Virus record (IMG/VR): IMGVR_UViG_3300049203_000265
Span: 1-58,867 of that record
Reading direction: 5' to 3' (one strand)
DNA: 58,867 bases
Source: a virus
The notes below the pieces were generated by a model. That model was given only the letters and a program-made list of their open reading frames with translations, did not search any database and was not told the origin of the DNA. This document shows, piece by piece, positions 41,756-49,296 of the stretch. Each line of letters starts with the position of its first letter. Within the stretch, counting starts at the first letter, position 1. The translations under genes were made by a program, and so were the position numbers.

Positions 41756-42835
41756 ATGGACGAGATCCGACTATTCCGGAAGAACCAGCTGGGCATCGGG
41801 ACCTGGCGCATCTGGGCCGAGGACGTGCGGCCCGACCAGGCTCACCTCTGCTACGCGCACGCCGTCACCGAGGGCGGGACCGAGGTACCGCACCGTGACA
41901 CGATCGTCATGAACGGGTCGGGGCGGAACATCGAGGAGCAGCTCAGGCTCGAGCGGGACTCGCGCGTGCGCCGCATGATGGATAAGGGGTATAAGCCCAC
42001 CCGCGACGAAGCCCTGCTCGGCGCCACCAACCAGCTCGGGCTGCTGAACCCGATGCTGGCCCAGACCATCGAGAAGGTGGCGTCGTTCGAGTTCGAGGGC
42101 GTCTTCGTGCAGCCAAAGCTGGACGGTCACCGCTGCATGATCACCAACCAGGGCGGTAACATCTTCGCGTACACGCGCAAGGGCCGGCCCATCGAGACGA
42201 TCCCCCACGTGCTGAACCAGTTCGGCTGGCTGCTCGAGGGCAAGACCGTGGACGGCGAACTGTACATCCACGGCGAGAAGCTGCAGACCATCAGCAGCCT
42301 CATCAAGCGGGCCCAGCCGAGGAGCTCCGAACTGCGCTTTCACTGGTACGACTGGATCTCGCCGCGCCCGTTCATCGCGAGGTGGGCCGAGATGAAGCAG
42401 GCCTATGCCACGAAGAAACCGGAATTCGTGGACCTCGTGCCGACGGTCGAGGTGTACAGTATGGAGGACGTGTACAGCCACTTCAAGGTGCACCGCGCAT
42501 CGGGCTACGAGGGTACCATGGTGCGGAGGTCGGTCGCGGGCTACGAGGCCAATTACCGCTCGCCCCAACTGTTGAAGGTCAAGGAGCGGCACGACTGCGA
42601 GGTCACCGTACTCGGCGGCAGGCCGTCGCGCGAGGGCTGGGCCATCCTGCAGGTGCGGATGGACAGTGGTAAGACGTTCGACGTGAGCGCGCCGGGGTCG
42701 GTCATCGAGAAGACGAAGGTCCTCGCCGAGATTCCGAAGTACGTCGGGCGGCGCCTGACGATCGAGTACGCCCACCTGACCAACGACGGCATCCCGTTCC
42801 ACGCCGTCGCGCTCCGGTGGAGGGAGGATCTGTGA
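41756..42835 (+). CDS. ATP-dependent DNA ligase with an N-terminal WGR-like region
   Basis: The 359-residue protein begins with about 70 residues resembling a WGR-type domain (GTWRIWAEDVRPDQAHLCYAHAVTEGG). The ligase core follows: KLDGHR with the nucleotidyl-accepting Lys121, then VDGELY, FHWYDW, GYEGTMVRR and LLKVK, the ordered ligase motifs. It would seal nicks in the phage fork. The WGR-like addition may target special DNA ends. The lack of a ribosome site agrees with the leaderless promoter. Confidence 0.88.
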   Translation: MDEIRLFRKNQLGIGTWRIWAEDVRPDQAHLCYAHAVTEGGTEVPHRDTIVMNGSGRNIEEQLRLERDSRVRRMMDKGYKPTRDEALLGATNQLGLLNPMLAQTIEKVASFEFEGVFVQPKLDGHRCMITNQGGNIFAYTRKGRPIETIPHVLNQFGWLLEGKTVDGELYIHGEKLQTISSLIKRAQPRSSELRFHWYDWISPRPFIARWAEMKQAYATKKPEFVDLVPTVEVYSMEDVYSHFKVHRASGYEGTMVRRSVAGYEANYRSPQLLKVKERHDCEVTVLGGRPSREGWAILQVRMDSGKTFDVSAPGSVIEKTKVLAEIPKYVGRRLTIEYAHLTNDGIPFHAVALRWREDL

Positions 42836-43062
42836 GCCCCATCGAGCACTCATCGAACAACATCGTCATGAAGGCGCCGGAGGACATGCCCGACTGCATC
42901 GACCTTCTAGCCACCCGGTTGGAGGTCGACGGCTACCACGTCATCCAATCGTACTGGCAACCGTCCGAGCACGAGCTCAAACTGCTCGCGGCCGGCAAGC
43001 CGGTCATGCTGAGCATCTTCGGTCGCTCGATGTCCCCTGTCTGGATCACCGTTCCCGAATAG
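42832..43062 (+). CDS. Small conserved phage protein, 76 aa
   Basis: GTG overlaps the ligase stop and follows GGAGGGAGG. The part YHVIQSYWQPSEHELKLLAAGKPVMLSIFGRSMSPVWITV is a pattern found in many phages as a small protein of unknown function. The N-terminus is polar. It is probably co-translated with the ligase. Confidence 0.65.
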   Translation: MSPIEHSSNNIVMKAPEDMPDCIDLLATRLEVDGYHVIQSYWQPSEHELKLLAAGKPVMLSIFGRSMSPVWITVPE

Positions 43063-43079
43063 CCCCGGGGAGAGGGTAG

Positions 43080-43096
43080 GATCAAAATTTGTAACA
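43080..43096 (+). promoter_or_regulatory. Isolated GATCAAA box without a good promoter
   Basis: GATCAAA (43080-43086) is followed 11 bases after its start by GTAACA, a weak -35, and no good -10 is found. It may be a degenerate promoter or a regulator site only. Confidence 0.3.
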
Positions 43097-43108
43097 CCGC
43101 GTAACACA

Positions 43109-43339
43109 ATGACCTACGAATCCGACGAGATGGTCGGGCGCGCGTTCGGCCGCCTCACCGCGGTGGCTCGCGTCGGGAGCGACAAGTGGAAATCTGCCCT
43201 GTGGCTGTGCAGGTGCAGGTGCGGAAGAGAGACCACAGCCTCCGCGAGCAAGTTGGTTCGGGGCGAGCGGAAGTCGTGCGGGTGTCTAAAACTCGAATCA
43301 ATCGCGTACATCAACGCAGACCGAAGGGGGTCGACATGA
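43109..43339 (+). CDS. Zinc-ribbon protein of the AP2/HNH-associated type
   Basis: The 76-residue protein reads VGRAFGRLTAVARVGSDKWKSALWLCRCRCGRETTASASKLVRGERKSCGCL. This is the zinc-binding N-terminal domain commonly attached to AP2 or HNH homing-type endonucleases. The nuclease domain is absent, so it is either a stand-alone DNA-binding ribbon or a remnant. It overlaps the NUDIX start. Confidence 0.7.
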   Translation: MTYESDEMVGRAFGRLTAVARVGSDKWKSALWLCRCRCGRETTASASKLVRGERKSCGCLKLESIAYINADRRGST

Positions 43340-43755
43340 AAGCGTACGTACTGGGGTTCGCCTTCGACGACGTGGGCCGGGTGGTGCTCATGCGCAAGAA
43401 CCGTCCCGACTGGCAGAAGGGCCGTTGGAACGGCGTGGGTGGGCTCATCGAGGGCGGTGAGACACCGCAGGTGGCCATGGCCCGCGAGTTCAAGGAGGAG
43501 ACCGGCGTAGACGTGCACCCGGCCCACTGGACGAAGATCGGCAACATGGTCGGCACCGTGGGATGGTTCGTGCACGTGTATACCACGAAGGGCGTTGCCG
43601 TGCGGGACTGCCACACGTGCACCGACGAAGAGGTGAGCCACTTCGTGCCCTGGAAGCTCCCGGAAGGCATGATTCCGAACCTGCCGGCGATGATCAGCAT
43701 CGCGCAGATCGCCGAGGGCGACGAGCGGCCAGAGTTCGTGTTCAGTTACCGTTGA
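43336..43755 (+). CDS. NUDIX hydrolase
   Basis: Residues 36-58 match the NUDIX box exactly (G-x5-E-x7-REF-x-EE-x-G-V). The protein is 139 residues, a normal single-domain length, with AAGGGGG before the ATG. NUDIX enzymes hydrolyse nucleoside diphosphate derivatives. Here it could clean up damaged or unmodified nucleotides, or act on other host metabolites; the substrate is unknown. Confidence 0.9.
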   Translation: MKAYVLGFAFDDVGRVVLMRKNRPDWQKGRWNGVGGLIEGGETPQVAMAREFKEETGVDVHPAHWTKIGNMVGTVGWFVHVYTTKGVAVRDCHTCTDEEVSHFVPWKLPEGMIPNLPAMISIAQIAEGDERPEFVFSYR

Positions 43756-43793
43756 TCAAACTGGTGTACTTCCGAGCTCGGACGTGTTATAGT
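43754..43793 (+). promoter_or_regulatory. Boxed promoter
   Basis: Box GATCAAA (43754-43760), overlapping the NUDIX stop, -35 TGTACT (43765-43770), 17-bp spacer, -10 TATAGT (43788-43793). The next ATG is 9 nt after the -10, suggesting a leaderless message. Confidence 0.82.
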
Positions 43794-43801
43794 AGCTACA
43801 A

Positions 43802-43999
43802 ATGACTAAAGCGCGCACCTCCGACCGTGACGGGGCAGCGGTACTCCGGGCGCCCCGCGCGCCTCTTGATACAAGGCGCCCGGAGCCCCAACAGATCTGT
43901 AAGGACCTCGACGGAGACTGCGACGAGGTCGCCGACAAAGTCAAGTGCTGGCTGTACATGCCGTGCCGCGGTATGTGCCCGTACCTGCGAAGCCGCTGA
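43802..43999 (+). CDS. Cysteine-containing hypothetical protein, 65 aa
   Basis: The leaderless-type start is set by the promoter just upstream. The N-terminal half is polar and basic. The C-terminal half has five cysteines (ICKD, GDCDE, VKCWLYMPCRGMCPYL), which could form a small metal site. No family is recognised. Confidence 0.5.
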   Translation: MTKARTSDRDGAAVLRAPRAPLDTRRPEPQQICKDLDGDCDEVADKVKCWLYMPCRGMCPYLRSR

Positions 44000-44490
44000 T
44001 GGACAGCTACATAAAAGCGTACGTGCGAGTGCACGTGCACATCGACGCCGGCGCCAGGGTCTGGTGCAAGGGCGAGCAGCTCAAGGTCCACACCTCCGGG
44101 GACGGCACTCTCAAGGTGGTGCTGCCGATCTCGAAGATCCTCTTCAGCTTCGACGACCTGAAGCGCATGGGAGCCCGGTGCGATGTCCAGACGCTCAAAA
44201 CACTCGCGATGGCCGGCGCCGACGCGCGATGGTCTGACGAGCAGGTGGCGCGGCGCGAGAACGGACTTCCGAAGAACGTCTATGTCGCGAATGCACGGAC
44301 CATCCAGCTGGCCATCGCGGCCGGCAAACCTGCCCCGCCCGCGCGCTTCCTGGCGCGCAAGCGAGACCGCATGACGGACGTGTACGCCACCGCCGACGAG
44401 GCCGTTCTGGCCATGCACGAGGAGCGGTGGCGCACGAAGTTCAGCAAGGGACAGTTCGCCAAGACGGGCTACGTGGAGAAAAAGCGATGA
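43999..44490 (+). CDS. Hypothetical protein, 163 aa
   Basis: ATG shares its first base with the previous stop. The protein has an N-terminal beta region (YIKAYVRVHVHIDAG, LKVHTSGDGTLKVVLPIS) and a helical, basic C-terminal part (RKRDRMTDVYATADEAVLAMHEERW). No family is recognised. Confidence 0.6.
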   Translation: MDSYIKAYVRVHVHIDAGARVWCKGEQLKVHTSGDGTLKVVLPISKILFSFDDLKRMGARCDVQTLKTLAMAGADARWSDEQVARRENGLPKNVYVANARTIQLAIAAGKPAPPARFLARKRDRMTDVYATADEAVLAMHEERWRTKFSKGQFAKTGYVEKKR

Positions 44491-44705
44491 GGATCCCCCG
44501 AGCGGTCGCGCACCCGGTCAGGAGCGCGAAGCTACTGTTCAGGCACCTGTACGTGGCGTGGAACTACGCCATGGACCTGCAGCACTTCCGCGCCCTCAGG
44601 CAGCAGAACATGCTGACCGAGCGCGAGCGCAGGTGCTGGGTCGGCCGGCTCGAGACGTGGGAGACCTCGCTCGAGGCCGTCCGCTTCGAGTGGAGGCACC
44701 TGTGA
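44487..44705 (+). CDS. Hypothetical basic protein, 72 aa
   Basis: It is coupled by ATGA to the previous gene. The protein is basic and helical with aromatic residues (LLFRHLYVAWNYAMDLQHFRALRQQNMLTERERRCW). No domain is recognised. Confidence 0.55.
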   Translation: MRIPRAVAHPVRSAKLLFRHLYVAWNYAMDLQHFRALRQQNMLTERERRCWVGRLETWETSLEAVRFEWRHL

Positions 44706-45148
44706 CGGAGTACCTCGTCCTGCACAAACTCGGCAACATGTCGGGTATCTCGGTCGAGCCGGCCGGCGGCACGTACGAGCACCCCACGGAGTGCTGGGCC
44801 CTCGACACCGGCAAGAAGGTGATGTACGCGCGGCGCCGCATCGTGGGCGACCTCGCGACGTTCCACCTCGGCGGCACGTTCGAGTCCAGGGCCCGGTACG
44901 TGATGCCGTACGACGAGCTGTACGCGGTGCTCACGGAGCGCATGGGGCCCTGCGACCGCGTCAAGTACCTTCTGGTCAGGGAGCGCGCGGCACAGACGCC
45001 GTACGTCGGCCTCCGGTCGAGGGGCGAGTTCGCCAGCCGGTCCGCGGACCTGCTACTGTTCACGGTCGGCAAGGCCCTGAAGTTCCTGACGATCGTGCTG
45101 CTCTTCCCCTTCCTGATCATGTGGTTCAACAAGAGGACGCGCCGTTGA
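44702..45148 (+). CDS. Hypothetical protein with C-terminal membrane anchor, 148 aa
   Basis: GTG overlaps the previous stop. The body is a soluble beta-rich domain, and the last 25 residues are hydrophobic and then basic (LKFLTIVLLFPFLIMWFNKRTRR), a tail anchor placing the bulk in the cytoplasm. Function unknown. Confidence 0.6.
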   Translation: MTEYLVLHKLGNMSGISVEPAGGTYEHPTECWALDTGKKVMYARRRIVGDLATFHLGGTFESRARYVMPYDELYAVLTERMGPCDRVKYLLVRERAAQTPYVGLRSRGEFASRSADLLLFTVGKALKFLTIVLLFPFLIMWFNKRTRR

Positions 45149-45156
45149 ACGACCTC

Positions 45157-45197
45157 GATCGAAACGTTGTACATCCGGGGCAGGGGCGGTGTACAAT
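45157..45197 (+). promoter_or_regulatory. Boxed promoter with hairpin leader
   Basis: Box GATCGAA (45157-45163), -35 TGTACA (45168-45173), 18-bp spacer, -10 TACAAT (45192-45197). The roughly 75-base leader holds ATCGCTAA and TTAGCGAT (45209-45216, 45239-45246) as an 8-bp inverted repeat before AGGAGAAAGAA and the ATG. Confidence 0.8.
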
Positions 45198-45280
45198 ATG
45201 AACTGCAAATCGCTAATGAGGCGTCGCCCACAGCCGCTTTAGCGATCCTCCAGCAAGTGGGCATTTTCCAGGAGAAAGAA

Positions 45281-45784
45281 ATGACCGAAGCAACCCAAAC
45301 CGCCGACGCCGCGGGCGAGGCCCGCAAGCGCGCGGCCGCATCGAACTTCCTCGCCATCGTGCGCGGCCGCCTGCCGCTGATCTTCGTGCACGCCATCCGC
45401 TTCGACGAGGTGGTTTCGAAGATGGGCAACAAGGACGCCGCCGCCAAGTTCGGCACGTCCGTCGGCAAGGTGTTCGACATCCGCAAGGGCCGCAACTTCT
45501 CGTACGTCGACCAGGGCTTCAAGCCGAACGCCGACGACGTGGCCCAGGCCAAGTCGTGGGCCGAGCAGGTCGGCGCGCAGAACGCCAAGGGGCTGACTGC
45601 CAGCGGCGACAAGGACCTGATGCTGAAGATCGTGGGCGAGTACGAGGCGCGCGGCCTCGGGACCGGTGCACAGCGCCCGGCCCGCACGCCCGGCGAGAAA
45701 CAGCCCGCAGCGGCGGCCGCGGGTGCCGGTGGTGAACAGACGCAGGCGGCGGGTGCCAACACCGCCGACGCGCTCCTGAGCTGA
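45281..45784 (+). CDS. Conserved phage HTH-like protein, paralogue 3
   Basis: The 167-residue protein contains VRGRLPLIFVHAIRFDEVVSKMGNKDAAAKFGTSVGKVFDIRKGRNFSYV. Its centre aligns with the helix-turn-helix-like module of the 668-982 and 53423-53860 proteins (AA-x3-G-x-S-x-G-x-V and an Arg three residues on). The C-terminus is a low-complexity Ala/Gly tail. It is the last gene before the structured RNA. A DNA- or RNA-binding role is likely but untested. Confidence 0.65.
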   Translation: MTEATQTADAAGEARKRAAASNFLAIVRGRLPLIFVHAIRFDEVVSKMGNKDAAAKFGTSVGKVFDIRKGRNFSYVDQGFKPNADDVAQAKSWAEQVGAQNAKGLTASGDKDLMLKIVGEYEARGLGTGAQRPARTPGEKQPAAAAAGAGGEQTQAAGANTADALLS

Positions 45785-46549
45785 ACACGCAGGCAGCAAG
45801 AGTAGCCTCCCACTCTTTGTTCGGGGCCGGTCCGTACGGACACCATCCGGGCGCTAAACGAAGGCCGTTGACGAGACGTAAACTCGCCTAGACCTGGGCA
45901 TGTCGACAAAACTGCCCACTTATCTGTTTCGGCCGGAGAGGGGGAGGCGATGGCCCCCGTAAAGGTAAATCGAGGTGTTGCTGCGGCTTGCTGCATTTGT
46001 CGCACCGAACAGGCGCTCGGGCCGAAACAGATAAGTTGCAAGGCCAGTTAAGGTCGCGTTCGTTCCATGTCGCGGCAGTGACGCAGGCCCCAATCGGCGG
46101 CAGATCGTGATGAGAGTTGTCCCGGGCGCATCTCCAATGTGCCGCCAGCCCGGACGGACGTTTGTAGTTGGCTTCAGGCATCAAGTCTCGACAAAGCGGC
46201 AATTCGGCGGAATTAATGCCGTGAAAACGAGAGCCCCCGCCGGGGAAGCATAGGGCGATTTGAGGACGAGCCGGGTTTACTGGTCAACTCTTAAAGTTCC
46301 GAAGAGGGCGGCAGCCCCTGGCGCCTGAGGTTAACTACAAGGGTCCGGAGCGACGGCCGACCGCGGGATGTGAAGCCCTCGCGGAGAGCCGCCGGGCTCT
46401 TGACGAGTTCTGTGGGCCGCTCTAGCTCAGAAAGCTCAGCCGAATTCTAGACAAGGCCGAGTGCGGTAGAGCCCCGGGCTAATAACCCGGTACGTGCGGA
46501 GAGATGGGCCTCCTCCGGAGCGGCCCACAGAGCTTATCGGAGGTCTGTC
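45785..46549 (+). ncRNA. Large structured non-coding RNA candidate with a tRNA-like 3' domain
   Basis: No convincing gene lies in these 765 bases, yet they are dense in complementary segments. The best is a perfect 17-bp pair ACTTATCTGTTTCGGCC (45918-45934) with its complement at 46020-46036. Others are hairpins at 45895-45918, 45940-45958, 46197-46221, 46288-46306, 46361-46384 (5 bp plus 2) and 46385-46400 (6 bp, GCCG loop), and GGCGGCA/TGCCGCC at 46096/46140. It ends in the tRNA-like fold. Size, phage location and an attached tRNA-like part recall GOLLD and ROOL RNAs, but identity is not established. Confidence 0.65.
46409..46531 (+). ncRNA. tRNA-like domain with long closing stem
   Basis: A 15-bp outer stem (TCTGTGGGCCGCTCT with GGAGCGGCCCACAGA, last pair G-U) encloses a D-arm core GCTC/GAGC (46425-28, 46469-72) separated from an anticodon-type hairpin by one base, as in tRNA. 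The hairpin is CCGGG-CTAATAA-CCCGG (46474-46490), giving an AAU triplet at the anticodon place. The D-loop has an extra hairpin (about 46435-46461). The T-arm lacks TTCGA. It is tRNA-like, not a canonical tRNA. Confidence 0.6.
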
Positions 46550-46981
46550 ATGATCAGTCGCAGAGGCCTGCTGGCCGGGTTCGCCGCGAGCGCGGCTGGC
46601 GTTCTGGTGCCGCAAGCGCCGGCCATCGTGCGCAGCACATCGCTCATGCCGGTGCGGCCGCTCGAGGACTTTCTCGTGTACTCCGTCAGCTACCGACATG
46701 TTGGAGTGTTCGGAGACACGTTCGTCGCCCGGGCCTGGTGGCATGCGGCCACCAAACGGTGGTACCAGCCCGTCGCCGAACACGAGTACGACCGTGACAG
46801 ACCCAGCGGGATGTGGATGCGCCGGAACGGCACGTACTTCGCCAGTGACGTCGACGGCTCCGGCGATGGCTGGGAACAGCGCCGCGTCGAAGTGCCGGTG
46901 CTTCGCACCATGGAGCTCTGTGAAGTGAAATTCGGGTCCAGAGGATCCATCGAGATGGTGACAAAGGAGATAGATTTGTGA
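46550..46981 (+). CDS. Tat-signal-like exported protein
   Basis: GGAGG precedes the ATG. The N-terminus MISRRGLLAGFAASAAGV has the twin arginines at 4-5 and a hydrophobic core, then APAIVRS as a likely cleavage region. The mature part is beta-rich with several aromatic motifs (YSVSYRHVGVFGDTFVARAWWHAATKRWYQP). Tat-like phage proteins of this type occur in proteobacterial phages, but their function is unknown. It overlaps the exonuclease gene by 4 nt. Confidence 0.6.
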   Translation: MISRRGLLAGFAASAAGVLVPQAPAIVRSTSLMPVRPLEDFLVYSVSYRHVGVFGDTFVARAWWHAATKRWYQPVAEHEYDRDRPSGMWMRRNGTYFASDVDGSGDGWEQRRVEVPVLRTMELCEVKFGSRGSIEMVTKEIDL

Positions 46982-47505
46982 GAGATCTGATGCTGGACCT
47001 GGAGACGATGGGCGTCCGCCCGACGTCGGCCATCGTGTCGATCGGGGCCGTCATGTTCGACGAGAACGGCCTCGGCTCGGAGTTTTACACCCCGGTCAGT
47101 CTGCAGTCGTGCGTGCGCTTCGGGCTCACCACCGACGCGGACACCGTGAAGTGGTGGGAGACGCAGCCGGAGCTCGTGCGCAACGCGTGGGCGGACGAGC
47201 ACGCTCCCCTCATGGACGTCGCGCTCAAGGCCTTCAACGACTGGTGCGTCAAGAACGGCGTGCAGCGGGTCTGGGGCAACGGCGCCGACTTCGACCCGCC
47301 GATCATCGTCAACGCCTTTCGCGCTCTCGACGCCGAGGCGCCGTGGCCGTGGCACGGGCACCGCTGCTACCGCACGGTGAGGAACATGTTCGACGACCCG
47401 CAGACGCCGCGGACAGGCACGCTCCACCACGCCCTGGACGATGCCAAGTACCAGGCACAGAACCTGCTGGCCATCATGTCGATGAACCGGCTGCACCTCG
47501 GCTAA
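46978..47505 (+). CDS. DnaQ-like 3'-5' exonuclease
   Basis: The 175-residue protein has DLMLDLETMG (Asp-x-Glu) at its start, WGNGADFDPPIIVNAF in the middle and HHALDDAKYQAQNLL at the end. These are the three DEDDh exonuclease motifs. AAGGAG precedes the GTG. It may degrade host DNA or RNA or trim ends. Confidence 0.85.
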   Translation: MRDLMLDLETMGVRPTSAIVSIGAVMFDENGLGSEFYTPVSLQSCVRFGLTTDADTVKWWETQPELVRNAWADEHAPLMDVALKAFNDWCVKNGVQRVWGNGADFDPPIIVNAFRALDAEAPWPWHGHRCYRTVRNMFDDPQTPRTGTLHHALDDAKYQAQNLLAIMSMNRLHLG

Positions 47506-47514
47506 GGAGTCCGT

Positions 47515-47736
47515 ATGGCAAAGTTCGCGATGTACCTGGTGAACCTCGGAGAGGGCACTGTCCACGGCTGCAACGACACGGAGCGCATCGGAGCCGTCAT
47601 CGAGGCGGACGAGGACTACGATTCCGACAACTTCCTGATCATCCACGCCACCAACGGCCAGGTACAGCAGTGGCACCTGCCCGCCAACGAGATCGCCGAA
47701 TTGCCGGACCCCGACGAGGCCGCCGACTCCGAATAG
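47515..47736 (+). CDS. Small acidic hypothetical protein, 73 aa
   Basis: It has a good ribosome site (AAGGAG) after the exonuclease gene. The protein has short strands (AMYLVNLGEGTVHGC, NFLIIHATNGQVQQWHL) and an acidic tail (LPDPDEAADSE), a possible small beta-barrel fold. Function unknown. Confidence 0.55.
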   Translation: MAKFAMYLVNLGEGTVHGCNDTERIGAVIEADEDYDSDNFLIIHATNGQVQQWHLPANEIAELPDPDEAADSE

Positions 47737-47766
47737 CCCGCCGAGAACGAGGACGATGATTGATTT

Positions 47767-47807
47767 GATCGAAACGGTGTACAGGGAGCACCGGGACGGC
47801 GTACAAT
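47767..47807 (+). promoter_or_regulatory. Boxed promoter
   Basis: Box GATCGAA (47767-47773), -35 TGTACA (47778-47783), 18-bp spacer, -10 TACAAT (47802-47807). The next ATG at 47815 is 8 nt after the -10, again a leaderless arrangement. Confidence 0.82.
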
Positions 47808-47814
47808 AGTCGAC

Positions 47815-48021
47815 ATGCACATACAGCTAAAGCACGCGGTCAACGTGCGCAGCTCCACGGGGCGGCTCCACATCGTCCTGCGGGGCAAGCAGGTCAACTA
47901 CTCCCGCAAGCGGCTGGACGAGCACCACGTCGAGCACAGATTCAGCGTGGCGCTCCCGAACGGGCAGTTCCTCGAGCACAAGCAGGTGAGCGTGAAGGGC
48001 GCGGTGCCGTCGTGGCTGTGA
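47815..48021 (+). CDS. Small basic hypothetical protein, 68 aa
   Basis: The start is fixed by the leaderless promoter. The protein is basic and histidine-rich (KHAVNVRSSTGRLHIVLRGKQVNYSRKRLDEHHVEHRFSVAL) with strand-like repeats. No family is recognised. Confidence 0.55.
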   Translation: MHIQLKHAVNVRSSTGRLHIVLRGKQVNYSRKRLDEHHVEHRFSVALPNGQFLEHKQVSVKGAVPSWL

Positions 48022-48359
48022 TCCGGAGCGACTATCTGCGGAACGCGATGGCCGCGCCGGCCGCCAACCACCTGGCTGTGTTCGGCCTCCAGTCGATACT
48101 CCGGTTCCACTGGCGGCGGATGGAGGATGACCTCGCTGCACTGGAGCACGCGGGGCACAGGTTCACTGTCCGACCGATGGCCCGCCTGGTGTTCGCCGAG
48201 GGTGGGATGCTGTGGTTCGCCGTGGCGAGCCACGTGAGGGACATCTACAAGTTCCAGGGCATCGAACTTGCCGATTTCTGGATAGACGTGTCCGTGCCTT
48301 ACCCTGTGCACGGTCCGCTAAAGTCGGTTCTACAGGGTCGAATCCGTCATCAGATATGA
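48018..48359 (+). CDS. Hypothetical protein, 113 aa
   Basis: The GTG at 48018 overlaps the previous stop as GTGA; a GTG two codons earlier is also possible. The protein is hydrophobic/aromatic in places (FGLQSILRFHWRRMEDDLAALEHAGHRF, RLVFAEGGMLWFAVASHVRDIYKF) but has no clear membrane span. Function unknown. Confidence 0.55.
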   Translation: MIRSDYLRNAMAAPAANHLAVFGLQSILRFHWRRMEDDLAALEHAGHRFTVRPMARLVFAEGGMLWFAVASHVRDIYKFQGIELADFWIDVSVPYPVHGPLKSVLQGRIRHQI

Positions 48360-48370
48360 GCGAGGAAACC

Positions 48371-48955
48371 ATGAGCAATCCGTTCGCGGCGTACGTGGGA
48401 AATTACTGGCCGAGGCGCCTGGAGTCGGACTACGACCACGACCGCCGTCAGCGGCAGAAGCTGTTCAACCACGTGGTCACGCGCGGAGGGGCCGACCGCC
48501 TCGACCCCGCGCTCTTCGTCCACCGCTACGGCAGCAGCCCCGCGCTCTACCCGAAGCCCAACGGCGGCAAGCGCACGCTCCCGTCCGTGTACGTGCAATT
48601 GCGGGCCGGTACGTGGCTCAACGCCGTCGGCGAGTACCTCGACGTGGTGGGGATGAACCCTGGCCACATCGAAAACTGCTGCAAGCTCCTGAACGAGTCG
48701 CACGGCAACGTGGTGGCCAAGTGCACCGAGCTGCTCGGCCGGATGGCCAACCACTTCGCGAACCAACCCGACATCGTCGAGCGATTGGAGGCCGTCTGCC
48801 GCCGGATGCAGGAGGTGGACGTGTCGGAGATGTACCCGATCATGGAGGACCTCCGCGCCGAGCTGCACGACCGGCCGGCGTCGCCGAGGACGACGGTGGA
48901 CCCGGAGAACCTCCGGGACACGCTCGATCTCTGGAACGACGACGAACCGTACTAA
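48371..48955 (+). CDS. Hypothetical helical protein, 194 aa
   Basis: The ATG at 48371 has GAGGA 5 nt upstream; a second in-frame ATG at 48356 overlaps the previous stop and is possible. The protein is largely helical (HIENCCKLLNESHGNVVAKCTELLGRMANHFANQPDIVERLEAVCRRMQEVDVSEMYPIMEDL) with an acidic end. No family is recognised. Confidence 0.6.
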   Translation: MSNPFAAYVGNYWPRRLESDYDHDRRQRQKLFNHVVTRGGADRLDPALFVHRYGSSPALYPKPNGGKRTLPSVYVQLRAGTWLNAVGEYLDVVGMNPGHIENCCKLLNESHGNVVAKCTELLGRMANHFANQPDIVERLEAVCRRMQEVDVSEMYPIMEDLRAELHDRPASPRTTVDPENLRDTLDLWNDDEPY

Positions 48956-48973
48956 AGTAGCACACTGGAGGCG

Positions 48974-49053
48974 CTCTCCGGGACGATACGGGGTATATCC
49001 GGGACTCCCGGACGCCGTTCTAGTAGTTATACATAGGAGCCGGCTCCCGGACG
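48974..49053 (+). repeat. 80-bp dispersed repeat, copy 2
   Basis: It has the same length and half-site order as the copy at 28721, with most bases identical, including TAGTTATACA in the centre-right and GCCGGCTCCCGGACG at the end. It fills almost all of the gap between the operon ending at 48955 and the gene at 49060. Confidence 0.85.
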
Positions 49054-49059
49054 ACGAAC

Positions 49060-49296
49060 ATGTACAAGGTGTTTTGTGACATTTGTGGAACAGAGATTAC
49101 CGGCTACAGCCGCATGACCCGTTCTGGCAACGGTCGGTTGATGGTCGAGAGGCAGGCGGCGCACGGGTCCGGCCACAACTACTTCCGGTTCGAGGTGATG
49201 GTCGGTACGGACGGAGTCGCCAACCAGGGCGACTTCTGCAAATACTGCATCATCGATTCGATCAACTGCGCCGACGACCGTGCTAGGGCAGCATGA
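49060..49296 (+). CDS. Zinc-binding small protein, 78 aa
   Basis: The protein has two cysteine pairs, CDICGTE near the start and CKYCIID near the end, around a Gly/His-rich middle, a likely zinc site. It begins 7 bases after the dispersed repeat, with no ribosome site. It overlaps the next gene by ATGA. Confidence 0.6.
   Translation: MYKVFCDICGTEITGYSRMTRSGNGRLMVERQAAHGSGHNYFRFEVMVGTDGVANQGDFCKYCIIDSINCADDRARAA

Noticed and set aside
45888-46202. A 104-codon leftward frame across the structured region
   Set aside because: No ribosome site, shadow-like Pro/Arg/Ser composition, and it crosses the strongest RNA pairing; not called a gene.
46409-46531. A functional canonical tRNA-Ile gene
   Set aside because: The T-arm lacks the TTCGA loop and a 5-bp stem, and the D-loop is over-long with an extra hairpin, so it is reported only as tRNA-like.
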